From Pseudorhizobium endolithicum (GTDB taxonomy: Bacteria > Pseudomonadota > Alphaproteobacteria > Rhizobiales > Rhizobiaceae), in assembly GCF_902153245.2 (NCBI RefSeq), contig NZ_CABFWF030000012.1, positions 523,833-587,832 of the forward strand: 64,000 nucleotides of DNA. The letters are read 5' to 3'. Below the pieces are notes generated by a model, which saw only the letters and a list, made by a program, of their open reading frames with translations, was not told the origin of the DNA and did no database searches. Below, in pieces: positions 27,788-37,094 of the stretch; positions within the stretch are counted from its first letter, which is position 1, and each line of letters starts with the position of its first letter. A program made the position numbers and the translations under genes.

Positions 27788-29077
27788 ATGCCGATGCGCC
27801 TGAAAAACATAGTTCTCGCCCTGATGCTTGCGACTGCCCTGGCAGGCTGTAACGACACGCTGGACTCGGTCGACCTGTCCCACGTCAAGAACAAGGTGGA
27901 GCATCCCCTGCCCTCGCGCATCGTCGCCGAGATGCAGAAGAAGAACATGCCGCGCAATTCGCCCATCATGATGCGCATCTTCAAGGAAGAGGGCGTTCTC
28001 GAGGTCTGGAAGGCGAAGGCGGACAACCGGTTCGACGTGATCGCGAGCTACCAGATCTGCGCCTGGTCCGGGAAACTCGGCCCGAAAAAGAAGGAAGGCG
28101 ACCGGCAGGCGCCCGAGGGCTTCTACAACCTCACTCCGGCGCACCTCAATCCCAACTCGAAGTATTTCCTGGCGATCAATACCGGCTTTCCGAACCGCTA
28201 CGACCAGGCCAATGGGCGCACCGGTTCCAACCTGATGATCCACGGCGCCTGCTCGTCCTCCGGTTGCTATTCGATGACCGACGAACAGGTCCTCGAAATC
28301 TACGCCTTCGCTCGTGACGCCTTCAAGGGCGGCCAGACCGCGGTGCAGTTGCAAGCCTTCCCCTTCCGCATGACGGCTGAAAACATGGCCCGCCACCGCA
28401 ACAGCGAACACTATGATTTCTGGCGGATGCTGAAGACCGGCTACGACAATTTCGAGGTGACCAAGCGCCCTCCTGAGGTCAATGTCTGCGAGAAGAAATA
28501 CGTCTTCAACCAGCAGGTCGAGGGCAAAGCGAGCTTCAACGCCACCGCCGCTTGCCCGCCCATGTCAACGCCGCCGGCGCTCAACGTCGCGCTGGCATCC
28601 CACCAGAAGGCCTACGAAGTCGCCTTCCAGAAGGCCGTCAAGAAACTCGACGGCATGGTCTGGTACGAGCCGACGGAAGCCGAACGCAAGGCGGTGGTTG
28701 CCGAAAAGCGCAAGGGGCGCGATCTCGCTTATGCGCCGACCGGCACATCGCTCGAGGCCGGAAAGCTGATGAAGCGGGACGAATTCGAAGCACTGATGGC
28801 GAAACGGTCGGCGCCTGAGAGCAAGCCTGCCGGAACCATGCTGGCCTCCACGTCGTCCCGCCCGGCAACGGCCGCGGAGCGGATGAAGCAGGACCGACTG
28901 CCCCAACAGCAGCAGACGGAGACGGCAGCGGCCGCCCAGCCAAACCAGCCGACGGACACGGTTGAGGCGTCCGCCACGACCGTCCCGATTCCGGCGCAGA
29001 ATCCGCTAGCATATGCGGCACCGCCGGTAAGCGAGAGCAAGAAGAGGCCGTTCTGGAAGTTCTGGTCGCAGGAATGA
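27788..29077 (+). CDS. L,D-transpeptidase (YkuD) lipoprotein
   Basis: A 429-residue protein. Signal peptide and lipobox end at Cys21 (ATALAGC), followed by a YkuD domain with conserved HGACSSSGCYSM, His152 and nucleophile Cys160. The C-terminal third is low-complexity (Gln/Ala/Pro) and ends KRPFWKFWSQE. Such enzymes form 3-3 peptidoglycan cross-links or attach proteins to peptidoglycan; rhizobia have many paralogues. It overlaps tusA by 4 bases. A 165-base gap from accA holds no other gene that I can see. Confidence 0.88.
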   Translation: MPMRLKNIVLALMLATALAGCNDTLDSVDLSHVKNKVEHPLPSRIVAEMQKKNMPRNSPIMMRIFKEEGVLEVWKAKADNRFDVIASYQICAWSGKLGPKKKEGDRQAPEGFYNLTPAHLNPNSKYFLAINTGFPNRYDQANGRTGSNLMIHGACSSSGCYSMTDEQVLEIYAFARDAFKGGQTAVQLQAFPFRMTAENMARHRNSEHYDFWRMLKTGYDNFEVTKRPPEVNVCEKKYVFNQQVEGKASFNATAACPPMSTPPALNVALASHQKAYEVAFQKAVKKLDGMVWYEPTEAERKAVVAEKRKGRDLAYAPTGTSLEAGKLMKRDEFEALMAKRSAPESKPAGTMLASTSSRPATAAERMKQDRLPQQQQTETAAAAQPNQPTDTVEASATTVPIPAQNPLAYAAPPVSESKKRPFWKFWSQE

Positions 29078-29310
29078 CGACCGGTACGGCCGCCGCCTCG
29101 TATGATCTGCGAGGGCTGAAATGCCCGCTTCCCGTTCTCAAGACGCGCCGCCGGCTGAAGGCGATGCGCACCGGGGACGAACTCCTGATCGAGACGAGCG
29201 ACCCCCTTGCCGGCATCGATATCCCCCACTTCTGCAACGAAGAAGGGCATGAATTGCTGCGCTCGGAAAGAACCGAGGACGGCCACCGCTTCTGCATCCG
29301 CAAGGGATGA
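29074..29310 (+). CDS. tusA: TusA-family sulfurtransferase
   Basis: A 78-residue TusA protein with YDLRGLKCPLPVLKTRRRLKAM, so the catalytic Cys17 and CPxP motif are intact, and a C-terminal DIPHFCNEEGHELL. It carries persulfide sulfur for tRNA thiolation or cofactor (for example molybdenum cofactor) pathways. The ATGA overlap with the transpeptidase gene implies translational coupling, although the two activities are unrelated. It is convergent with the CobW-type gene. Confidence 0.88.
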   Translation: MTTGTAAASYDLRGLKCPLPVLKTRRRLKAMRTGDELLIETSDPLAGIDIPHFCNEEGHELLRSERTEDGHRFCIRKG

Positions 29311-29327
29311 CCCGAGCCTTACGGCGG

Positions 29328-30446
29328 CTACATCCGCAAGCCCGGCACCGATAGCGGATTGTGTTCGAGAGCGGTGCGATCCGGCTGGTCGATGCGCGGC
29401 TGACCGCTGAAGGCGGCAAACAGATCCGCGACGAAGTCTTCCGACAGGCCTTGCGTGATCAGCACCATCCTGGTGCGTCGGTCGGAACCGTCCGGCCATG
29501 CCTTCAGTCGCTGTGGCGGATGGAATATGTTCTGCACCCCGTGCAACACGAGCGGACGCTCTGGATTGTCCGATAGCGCCACCACGGCCTTCATCCGCAA
29601 GAGCTTCTCACCATGAGCCGAGCGGAGGAGGTCCACGAACATCTCGATTGCCGCCGGATCGAGCGGCGTGTCGTGGATGAGCGAGAAAGACCGAATGTCG
29701 TCGCCGTGGCGGTTGACGTCATGATTATGGTGGTGATGGTGGTCATGGTGATGCGAATGCGCATCCTTCGCCATCTCGTCCCGCAGCCAACGGTCGACAT
29801 CCGGTATCTTGGTCGCCGGGTCGTACAGGCCGTTGGCCAGAACTGCAGCTGTCGCGGCCTCCGCTGCGTCACCATCCATGACGGGAGCACGCGGATTGAG
29901 ATCCCGGAGCCGGTCACGCAGCAGGACCGTCTCAGGGGCGCCTGCCATTCCACCCTTGGAGATGACGAGGCGATCGGCGACGGCGACCTGTTTGACGGCT
30001 TCCGGATGCCGCTCCAGCGTCTGGAGACCGTTTACCGCATCCACCACGGTCACGACACTGTCGAGCGCAAAGTTCTGCGCTACCACCGGATGCCCCATCA
30101 CGGACTGCATCACCGGCGCCGGGTCCGCCAGCCCAGTCGTTTCGATGACGACACGCCGCACCGGCTTCAGACGGCCTGTCTGCATGCCGTCCATCATCGT
30201 CGCGAGCGTATCGACAAGTTCTCCACGCACCGTGCAGCACAGGCAGCCATTGGCGAGTTCCACCAGCCTATCGCCGGAGGATTCCACCAGCAGGTTGTCT
30301 ATACCAACCTCGCCAAACTCGTTGATGACGACAGCCGTATCGGCCATCTGCGGATCCTTGAGGATCCGGTTCAGCAGCGTCGACTTTCCTGCTCCGAGAA
30401 AGCCGGTGAGGATCGAGACTGGAAGCCGGTCGGAGGCAAGGAACAT
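29328..30446 (-). CDS. CobW/COG0523-type P-loop GTPase, metal-handling
   Basis: A 372-residue protein. Walker A GFLGAGKST (residues 15-23), Walker B-like VVINEFGEVGIDNLL, the family CxCC motif at Cys68-70-71, a C-terminal CobW_C domain and a His-rich run HSHHHDHHHHHNHD (about 228-241) indicate a zinc or cobalt metallochaperone. The guanine-specificity motif is unusual: ISKGG (residues 161-165) where [NTS]KxD is normal. It is directly downstream of the D,D-carboxypeptidase gene (8 bases). CobW of B12 synthesis or a zinc-responsive paralogue are both possible. Confidence 0.82.
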   Translation of the reverse strand: MFLASDRLPVSILTGFLGAGKSTLLNRILKDPQMADTAVVINEFGEVGIDNLLVESSGDRLVELANGCLCCTVRGELVDTLATMMDGMQTGRLKPVRRVVIETTGLADPAPVMQSVMGHPVVAQNFALDSVVTVVDAVNGLQTLERHPEAVKQVAVADRLVISKGGMAGAPETVLLRDRLRDLNPRAPVMDGDAAEAATAAVLANGLYDPATKIPDVDRWLRDEMAKDAHSHHHDHHHHHNHDVNRHGDDIRSFSLIHDTPLDPAAIEMFVDLLRSAHGEKLLRMKAVVALSDNPERPLVLHGVQNIFHPPQRLKAWPDGSDRRTRMVLITQGLSEDFVADLFAAFSGQPRIDQPDRTALEHNPLSVPGLRM

Positions 30447-30454
30447 GGCCAGGC

Positions 30455-31588
30455 TCAGAACGTGGGACGCGGCAGCGGGATCGGCACGTTGGCGATCTCG
30501 TTCCGGCCCTTGGTACTCGCAGCAGCATCCGAGCCGGGAATGAGACCGGCAAAGCTGTAGTGGGGCGGCCGCGACATTTCCCTGATATAGGGCGAGCGGA
30601 CGATCATGCGCCCGGCATCGTCACGTCCTTCGCTCCGCACCTTGGCGGCCTTCGGGTTGCAGATCTCGGCACTGATGTCGTTGACGGTCGACGTATCGCC
30701 GTAAGGCGCCAGCGCCGACAGCGGCACCCCCTGCCCGAGCGGCGTGGACAGGCCCTTCTGCAGCAGATCCGCGGACTCGTCGGCGCGATCTGCAAGGCTG
30801 TCGGAACCGAGAACCACCGATACGATAGTCCGGCCGTTGCGGGTGGCGGACGATACCTGGTTGAATCCGGAAGCGCAGATGAAGCCGGTCTTCATGCCGT
30901 CGGCGCCGTCGAACCGTCCGACGAGCATATTGAAGTTGGCATAGTTCTTCTTGCCGGTGCTGACGCCCTCGAGCGAGAAATAGCCGGCATATTCGGGGAA
31001 TTCACGCTTCAGCTGCAGCGCGAGCACCGCCATGTCGCGAGCGGTGGTATACTGCCCCTTGCCCGGCAGCCCGTGGGGATTGATGAACCGCGTCGAGGTC
31101 ATGCCGAGGCGCCCGGCCTCGGCATTCATCATGAGGACAAACTCGTCGAGCGTCCCCCCGACGGTTTCGGCGACCGCCACCGCGATATCGTTGGCGGATT
31201 TGACCAGCAGCAGCTTGAGGGCGCTGTCGAGCGTCAGCTTGGAGCCCGGCTTGAAATACATCTTGCTGGCAGGCTGGTCCGCGGCCTTCTTGCTCATGGT
31301 CACCGGCGTGTCCAGCGCGAGCCTGCCGGATTTCAGCGCCTTGAACGTGACGTAGGCGGTCATCAGCTTCGTCAGCGATGCCGGATACCATTTGCGGAAG
31401 GCATCCTCATGCTCGATCACCCGCCCGGTCCGCACGTCGACGATCATCCTCGGATTCGCAAGGGTATTGCCCGCCGAGATGAGCACCGACGCGGCGACGA
31501 TCGACGCGATCAGCCGGGAAGGGCGCGGCAGGCATGGGGTAACGTTCTGCAAGGCAGCATCCTCGTTGTATCGGAAACGAGCGGCCAT
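30455..31588 (-). CDS. D-alanyl-D-alanine carboxypeptidase family protein
   Basis: About 377 residues with a signal peptide and the penicillin-binding triad SLTK (SxxK), SAN (SxN, in VKSANDIAVAVAE) and KTG (DGMKTGFICASGFNQVSS). It is a low-molecular-weight PBP (DacA/DacF type) that trims D-Ala from stem peptides in the periplasm. The C-terminal tail (about 100 residues) is Pro-poor and polar, without an obvious amphipathic anchor helix. The ATG at 31588 is preferred over 31636; it is divergent from the M20 gene. Confidence 0.9.
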   Translation of the reverse strand: MAARFRYNEDAALQNVTPCLPRPSRLIASIVAASVLISAGNTLANPRMIVDVRTGRVIEHEDAFRKWYPASLTKLMTAYVTFKALKSGRLALDTPVTMSKKAADQPASKMYFKPGSKLTLDSALKLLLVKSANDIAVAVAETVGGTLDEFVLMMNAEAGRLGMTSTRFINPHGLPGKGQYTTARDMAVLALQLKREFPEYAGYFSLEGVSTGKKNYANFNMLVGRFDGADGMKTGFICASGFNQVSSATRNGRTIVSVVLGSDSLADRADESADLLQKGLSTPLGQGVPLSALAPYGDTSTVNDISAEICNPKAAKVRSEGRDDAGRMIVRSPYIREMSRPPHYSFAGLIPGSDAAASTKGRNEIANVPIPLPRPTF

Positions 31589-31700
31589 AGTCGGCCTATG
31601 TGGCCAAGCAATGGCAAAGAAGATTGATCGCGTCAATCGCGCGGGGCACTATGGCCGGGAGGGCCAGTCACGATCTTGTAAAGCAAGCCCGGGAGAACGC

Positions 31701-32864
31701 ATGCCGATCATCAATCGAGCCGCCGAGCTTCAGACGGAAGCGACCGAGTGGCGTCGCCACCTGCACCAGAATCCCGAGCTTCTTTACGACGTCCACGACA
31801 CCGCAGCCTTCGTCGAGGCGCGGCTGAAGGAGTTCGGCGCAGACGAGATCGCAACTGGCATCGGCGGCACCGGCGTCGTCGGCATCATCCGCGGGCGCGG
31901 ACCCGGCGGGCGCGTCATCGGTTTGCGCGCCGACATGGATGCCTTGCCGCTCGAGGAAATGACCGGTCGGGCCTGGAGCTCCCGCGTCGCGGGCCGGATG
32001 CATGCATGCGGGCATGACGGGCATACCGCAATGCTCCTCGGCGCGGCAAAGCATCTCGCCGAGACCCGCAACTTCAATGGCACAGTGGCCGTCGTCTTTC
32101 AGCCCGCCGAGGAGGGCGGAGCCGGCGCGCTTGCCATGATCCAGGACGGGCTCATGGAACGCTTCGGAATCGAGGAGGTCTACGGCATGCACAACATGCC
32201 CGGAATTCCGATCGGCCGGTTCGCGATCCGCCCCGGCGCCATCATGGCGGCACCGGACAAGTTCACCATCACGGTCAGGGGGCGCGGCGGCCATGCGGCG
32301 CAGCCCCACCGTACGATCGACCCCATCCTGATCGGCTCCCAGATCGTCGGAGCGCTCCAGACGATCGCGGCGCGGAACGCAGATCCGCTCGCATCCGTGG
32401 TGGTCTCGGTCACCCGTTTCGAGGCGGGCACGACGCACAATATCATTCCCGACGCAGCGGAACTCGGGGGGACGGTCCGCAGTCTCGACGAAGTGGTTCG
32501 CGATCTCGCCGAGCAGCGTATTCGCCAGATCGTCAACGGTATCGCGCTTGCGCACGACACGACCGCCGAGATCGCCTATGAGCGCAGCTGCCCGGTCACC
32601 GTCAACCACGACCGGGAGACCGGACACGCCGTCGCGGCGGCCGCCGAGGTGGCCGGCCCCGGCAATCTCATGACGGATGTCGAGCCCTCCATGGCGGGCG
32701 AAGATTTCGCCTATATGCTGAAAAGCCGCCCAGGCGCCTTCATCTTCATCGGCAACGGAGACAGCGCTCCCCTGCACAATCCAGCCTATGACTTCAGCGA
32801 CGAGGCGCTCGCCTACGGGATTTCCTATTGGGTGCGTCTCGCCGAGCAGCGGCTCGGCGACTAG
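31701..32864 (+). CDS. M20-family amidohydrolase
   Basis: A 387-residue M20D peptidase/aminoacylase. Metal-site blocks are MHACGHDGHTAML (Cys, His, Asp, His), PAEEGGAGA (Glu) and GRGGHAAQPH, with the last ligand region MAGEDFAYML. It would hydrolyse N-acyl or amide-linked amino acids (hippurate hydrolase-like); the substrate is unknown. The ATG at 31701 has GGGAG ten bases upstream. Confidence 0.88.
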   Translation: MPIINRAAELQTEATEWRRHLHQNPELLYDVHDTAAFVEARLKEFGADEIATGIGGTGVVGIIRGRGPGGRVIGLRADMDALPLEEMTGRAWSSRVAGRMHACGHDGHTAMLLGAAKHLAETRNFNGTVAVVFQPAEEGGAGALAMIQDGLMERFGIEEVYGMHNMPGIPIGRFAIRPGAIMAAPDKFTITVRGRGGHAAQPHRTIDPILIGSQIVGALQTIAARNADPLASVVVSVTRFEAGTTHNIIPDAAELGGTVRSLDEVVRDLAEQRIRQIVNGIALAHDTTAEIAYERSCPVTVNHDRETGHAVAAAAEVAGPGNLMTDVEPSMAGEDFAYMLKSRPGAFIFIGNGDSAPLHNPAYDFSDEALAYGISYWVRLAEQRLGD

Positions 32865-32946
32865 AAGGCCCGTCGCCGGCCTCGGGCGGCTCTCGAAGGA
32901 AAGGGCTTGGCTTCGAAGGGCTCCTTTTGTATGGATGCATTCCAAT

Positions 32947-33023
32947 GGTCCCGTAGCTCAGCAGGATAGAGCACCAGATTCCTAATCTGGGGGTCACGCG
33001 TTCGAATCGCGTCGGGATCACCA
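32947..33023 (+). tRNA. tRNA-Arg (anticodon CCT)
   Basis: A 77-base cloverleaf including the encoded CCA. Acceptor GGTCCCG pairs with CGGGATC, the D-arm carries AGCTCAGCAGGATAGAGC, and the anticodon stem CCAGA/TCTGG closes loop TTCCTAA with CCT at 32981-32983. The T-arm has GTTCGAATC. It reads AGG codons. No integrase, direct repeat or island scar is visible next to it. Confidence 0.97.
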
Positions 33024-33151
33024 ACCTTCCTATTTTTAGCCCTTGTCGCGACAACTCGCTTCATTCGCCATTTCCACCGAACTAGCCACAGTCCTCCACG
33101 ACGTCTATTCAATGGGAGAGATCAAGGCATGGGTCGCGAGGGAGTGCGAAT

Positions 33152-34936
33152 ATGAGTGACTTTACCACCCGCCCGGAAATCCTCGGCACGTTCGGCGTGT
33201 TCACCTCGACGCACTGGATCGCTTCCGCGGTCGGCATGAGCATCCTCGAAAAGGGTGGCAACGCGTTCGATGCGGCGGTGGCGGCCGGCTTCGTGCTGCA
33301 GGTGGTGGAACCCCATCTCTGCGGTCCCGGCGGCGATATGCCCGCAGTGATCTACTCCAGGCAGAAGGACAAGGTCGAAGTCATCTGCGCGCAGGGGCCG
33401 GCCCCGGCCGGGGCGACCATCGAACATTATACCGCCGAGGGGTTGAAGCTGATACCGGGTAATGGCCTGCTCGCCACCGTCATTCCGGGAGCCTTCGACG
33501 GATGGATGCTGATGCTGCGCGACTACGGCACCATGGGCGTGCGCGACGTCCTGGAGCCGGCGATCTTCTATGCGGAGAACGGCCACCCCGTGCTGGAACG
33601 CGTCTGCAATACCATCAAGGGGCTGGCGCGCTTCTTTGAGGAAGAGTGGCCCACGTCCTATTCTACTTGGATGCCAGGCGGAGCCCCGCCGGAGCCGCTG
33701 TCCAACTTCAGGAACCCGGTTCTGGCGCAGACGTGGCGGCGGGTGATCGCCGAGGCCGAGGCGAAGGAGGGCCGCGAGAACCAGGTGGAAGCCGCCCGCG
33801 ATGCCTTCTACCGGGGTTTCGTGGCCGAGGCGATCGACTCCTACCTGCGGCAGGCGGAGGTCATGGACGCGAGCGGGACCCGCCACAAGGGCGTGTTGAC
33901 GGGCGAGGACATGGCGGGCTGGCGCGCATCCGTCGAAACCCCGCAGACCTACGACTATCATGACTGGACGATCGCCAAGACCCAGGCTTGGGGGCAGGGC
34001 CCCGTGCTCCTGCAATCTCTGGCCCTCCTGAAGGGCTTTGACATCGCCGCCATGGATCCTGCCGGCCCGGATTTCGTCCACACCGTGGTGGAAGCGATGA
34101 AACTCGCCTTCGCCGACCGGGAGGTCTATTACGGCGATCCGGATTTTTCCCAGGTTCCGACGGAGCACCTGCTGTCTGACGGGTATAATGATGAGCGGCG
34201 CAGGCTGATCGGAAGGGAGGCATCCCACGACCTGCGTCCCGGCCAGGTTGCAGGCTATGAACAGCAGCACGACCTGACGCTCGCCATGCTCCGTGAAATG
34301 AGCGGCAAGGGGGCCGTCTACGAGCCCACCATGGCGCATCTATCCGAGAAGCGCGGAGATACGGTGCATATCGACGTGATCGACCGTTGGGGCAACATGG
34401 TCTCGACGACACCGTCCGGCGGCTGGCTGCAGTCTTCGCCGGTCGTGCCGGGCCTCGGCTTTGCCCTCAACTCGCGCGCCCAGATGTTCTGGCTGAAGCC
34501 GGGGCTGCCGACATCGCTGGCGCCCGGCAAGCGCCCGCGCACGACGCTGACGCCGTCGATTGCGCTTCACGAGGGGAGGCCCACGCTGGCCTTCGGCACG
34601 CCCGGCGGCGATCAGCAGGACCAGTGGCAGTTGCCTTTCTTCCTCCGCTACGTCCATCACCGGAAGAACCTGCAGGCGGCGATCGACCTGCCGCTCTTCC
34701 ATACGTCGCACTTTCCGGGCTCCTTCTACCCGCGCACGAGTTCGCCGGGCGAGATCATGGTGGAGAGCAATATCGGCGCGGACGTCCTGGAGGAACTCAG
34801 GCGCCGCGGCCACAAGGTGACGGCGGCGGATCCGTGGACCGTGGGGCGCCTCACCGCCGCGCGGCGCGACGCCGATGGCCTGCTGCGTGCGGCAGCGACA
34901 CCACGCCTGATGCAGGCTTACGCCGCGGGAAGATGA
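33152..34936 (+). CDS. Gamma-glutamyltransferase family protein
   Basis: A 594-residue Ntn-hydrolase of the gamma-glutamyltranspeptidase family. The processing site and nucleophile are Thr404 (GDTVHIDVIDRWGNMVS), with the conserved GTPGGDQQDQWQLPFFLR motif later. No signal peptide is visible, so it looks cytoplasmic, unlike periplasmic glutathione-degrading Ggt. It may act on gamma-glutamyl amides or acylated substrates. GGGAG precedes the ATG; the upstream ATG at 33129 ends at once. Confidence 0.88.
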   Translation: MSDFTTRPEILGTFGVFTSTHWIASAVGMSILEKGGNAFDAAVAAGFVLQVVEPHLCGPGGDMPAVIYSRQKDKVEVICAQGPAPAGATIEHYTAEGLKLIPGNGLLATVIPGAFDGWMLMLRDYGTMGVRDVLEPAIFYAENGHPVLERVCNTIKGLARFFEEEWPTSYSTWMPGGAPPEPLSNFRNPVLAQTWRRVIAEAEAKEGRENQVEAARDAFYRGFVAEAIDSYLRQAEVMDASGTRHKGVLTGEDMAGWRASVETPQTYDYHDWTIAKTQAWGQGPVLLQSLALLKGFDIAAMDPAGPDFVHTVVEAMKLAFADREVYYGDPDFSQVPTEHLLSDGYNDERRRLIGREASHDLRPGQVAGYEQQHDLTLAMLREMSGKGAVYEPTMAHLSEKRGDTVHIDVIDRWGNMVSTTPSGGWLQSSPVVPGLGFALNSRAQMFWLKPGLPTSLAPGKRPRTTLTPSIALHEGRPTLAFGTPGGDQQDQWQLPFFLRYVHHRKNLQAAIDLPLFHTSHFPGSFYPRTSSPGEIMVESNIGADVLEELRRRGHKVTAADPWTVGRLTAARRDADGLLRAAATPRLMQAYAAGR

Positions 34937-34964
34937 CGTCCTACGCCCACCGCGGCCACCGCGC

Positions 34965-35672
34965 CTATGCCACCTTGAACCGCACCTCGCCGAGGCTTTC
35001 CACCCGTGCGACCATCTCGTCACCGCGCACGACCTCGCCGACGCCGGCCGGCGTGCCGGCAAAGATCAGGTCCCCGGCCTTCAACTCGAACAGGCGCGAC
35101 AGGTAGGAAATCATCTCCGGCACCTTCCAGATCATCTGGTTCAGGTCGCCGCTCTGGCGGGTCTCGCCGTTGACCTTCAGCCAGATCGCGCCATGGTCCG
35201 GATGCCCCACAGCCGATACCGGATGCAGGGGGCCGCACGGTGCCGATGCTTCGAACGCCTTGGCCGTTTCCCAAGGCCGGCCGGCTTTCTTGGCCTCTGC
35301 CTGCAGGTCGCGCCGCGTCATGTCGAGGCCGACGGCATAGCCGAAGACGCAATCCAACGCATGTTCGGGAGGGATGTTCGTGCCGCCTCGGTGAAGCGCC
35401 ACGACCAGCTCCACCTCATGATGCACGTCCCGGGATTCGCCCGGATAGGGGAAATCCTCTCCGGCCGGAACGATGGTATCGGGGTTTTTCTGGAAGAAGA
35501 ACGGCGGCTCCCTGTTCGGGTCGTGGCCCATCTCGATGGCGTGGTCGGCGAAGTTGCGCCCGACGCAATAGATGCGGTGGATCGGGAACAGCGCTTCGCT
35601 TCCGGCAACGGCCAATGTCGGCACCGCCGCCGGCTCGAAGACATAGGTTTTCAGATGGGACGTGTCGTTCAT
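34965..35672 (-). CDS. Fumarylacetoacetate hydrolase family protein
   Basis: A 235-residue FAH fold enzyme. Metal ligands lie in [10 protein letters not shown] (Glu pair) and the [31 protein letters not shown] block, with the start of the fold at [16 protein letters not shown]. Family members hydrolyse or decarboxylate acylpyruvates and hydroxymuconic intermediates of aromatic breakdown. The ATG at 35672 follows GGGAGC; longer starts lack family similarity. Activity is not resolved. Confidence 0.85.
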   Translation of the reverse strand: MNDTSHLKTYVFEPAAVPTLAVAGSEALFPIHRIYCVGRNFADHAIEMGHDPNREPPFFFQKNPDTIVPAGEDFPYPGESRDVHHEVELVVALHRGGTNIPPEHALDCVFGYAVGLDMTRRDLQAEAKKAGRPWETAKAFEASAPCGPLHPVSAVGHPDHGAIWLKVNGETRQSGDLNQMIWKVPEMISYLSRLFELKAGDLIFAGTPAGVGEVVRGDEMVARVESLGEVRFKVA

Positions 35673-35807
35673 GGGGGCGCTCCCGCGGATCATCAGGGAA
35701 AGGAGCTTCAGCCCTTGCCACATCTCCCCGGTGGCGTCGAGGCAGCGTGGCGCTTCAGGGGCGCCCCATGCGGCGAATGCCGCCACGGTATCGGCAGCCA
35801 CAGCGGG

Positions 35808-36908
35808 CTATCGCAAGTGGAGCGCGGCGCGGATCGTCTCGTCGCTTTCTGTCTCCTGCACGACCACGCCATGCCAGCCGAGGCCGTCGTAATCCTCATA
35901 TCCAAGCGTTTTGGCGAAGGCGACGATGGCGCCGTTGCGGTCGTAGTAGCTGCCCTTGTCCTGCCCGACCTTCTTCTGCAAGGCGAAATGCGTAAAGAGA
36001 AGCGAGGGATTGGTCGCGGCGATCACCTTGCTGCTTCCGTCGAGAAGCATGATGGTGGTCTTCTCCGCCACCTGCGGGGGCAGGTTGGCTTCCTTTTCGA
36101 CGATCGCCTGACCCTGGGCCTGCCAGTCGAAGTATACACCGAGGGTTCCCAATAGCTCCCCATCGAGCTTTCCGCCATCGCGGACGCCGGTGGCATAGAC
36201 CAGGGCGTTGCGGCCTTCGTGCAGGCGGCTGGGCTTGACGTCATCGACGATGTAGTCGTCGCCCGACCGACAACGTCTGGCCTCCACGAACCACGGCTCC
36301 GTTGCGAGCGAGGATCCGACGATCTTCTTTTGAAAGGCAGGATTGGCGGAAGCAATGATGCGTCCCTCCAGATCGGTCAGCACCAGATCGAGATAGACGG
36401 TATAGAAGCGATTGATGACGCCGAGCCTTTCCGATGCGAACGCCCTCGCCGCGGCATCATCACAGGACAGCGCCTGCCACAGAGCCGAATCGGTTGCCCA
36501 CCAGCGCACATCGGCCGTACGTTCGAAGAGATTGCGGACGATCAACTGGACCAGCGTCTGTGCAAGATCGGTAAGGCGGACGCCCTCCATTTCGGTAACC
36601 AACGACTCCGCCATGCTGCGGCCGAGGCCGAGCCGGCCGAGGACCCTGCTTTCGAATTTTTCCGCGATCTCGGTCGCGGTCTGCGCCAGGCGCTGCACCT
36701 CGTTGGCCACGACGGCGAACCCCTTGCCCATCTCTCCAGCCCTGGCCGCCTCGATCAGGGCGTTGATCGCCAGAAGCCGGATCTGCTTCACGACACTGGC
36801 ATTGTCACTGCTGAAACGTTCAAGTTCGCTGCCGATTCCCTCGGTCACGATCTTCATCGTCCTGGGCGTTGCAGCAGTCTGATGATCTTCTCTTCTCTGT
36901 GCCAGCAT
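35808..36908 (-). CDS. Soluble chemoreceptor-like protein: N-terminal MCP tip, C-terminal Cache-like domain
   Basis: A 366-residue protein without a membrane segment. Residues about 30-90 carry an MCP signalling tip (IRLLAINALIEAARAGEMGKGFAVVANEVQRLAQ, the key core EAARAGEMGKGFAVVA). The rest looks like a double Cache sensor (YTVYLDLVLTDLEGRIIASANP, LGTLGVYFDWQ, TTIMLLDGSSKVIAATNPSLL). The order is the reverse of a classical MCP, and the signalling part is short, with no obvious methylation helices. It may signal from the cytoplasm to a CheW/CheA array, or be a scavenged half. AAGG precedes the ATG. Confidence 0.7.
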   Translation of the reverse strand: MLAQRREDHQTAATPRTMKIVTEGIGSELERFSSDNASVVKQIRLLAINALIEAARAGEMGKGFAVVANEVQRLAQTATEIAEKFESRVLGRLGLGRSMAESLVTEMEGVRLTDLAQTLVQLIVRNLFERTADVRWWATDSALWQALSCDDAAARAFASERLGVINRFYTVYLDLVLTDLEGRIIASANPAFQKKIVGSSLATEPWFVEARRCRSGDDYIVDDVKPSRLHEGRNALVYATGVRDGGKLDGELLGTLGVYFDWQAQGQAIVEKEANLPPQVAEKTTIMLLDGSSKVIAATNPSLLFTHFALQKKVGQDKGSYYDRNGAIVAFAKTLGYEDYDGLGWHGVVVQETESDETIRAALHLR

Positions 36909-37094
36909 CAGCGCCTTGCCAATAATAAAAAGTCGAAATGGAACCGCCCTCAGGCGTCAGAAGTATTTGGCGATACTTGCGGTATTAGGCTTAATTTTAC
37001 GTTATGCATCGATTCCTGCACCGGCAGGCAAAAGCCATAGGGACAGCGGATCATCTGAGGCAAGATCCCATAGCTGCCGATAGTCACTGCCTCG

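Noticed and set aside
32947-33023. tRNA-Arg as an island attachment site
   Set aside because: No integrase, direct repeat of the tRNA 3' end or composition change lies next to it.
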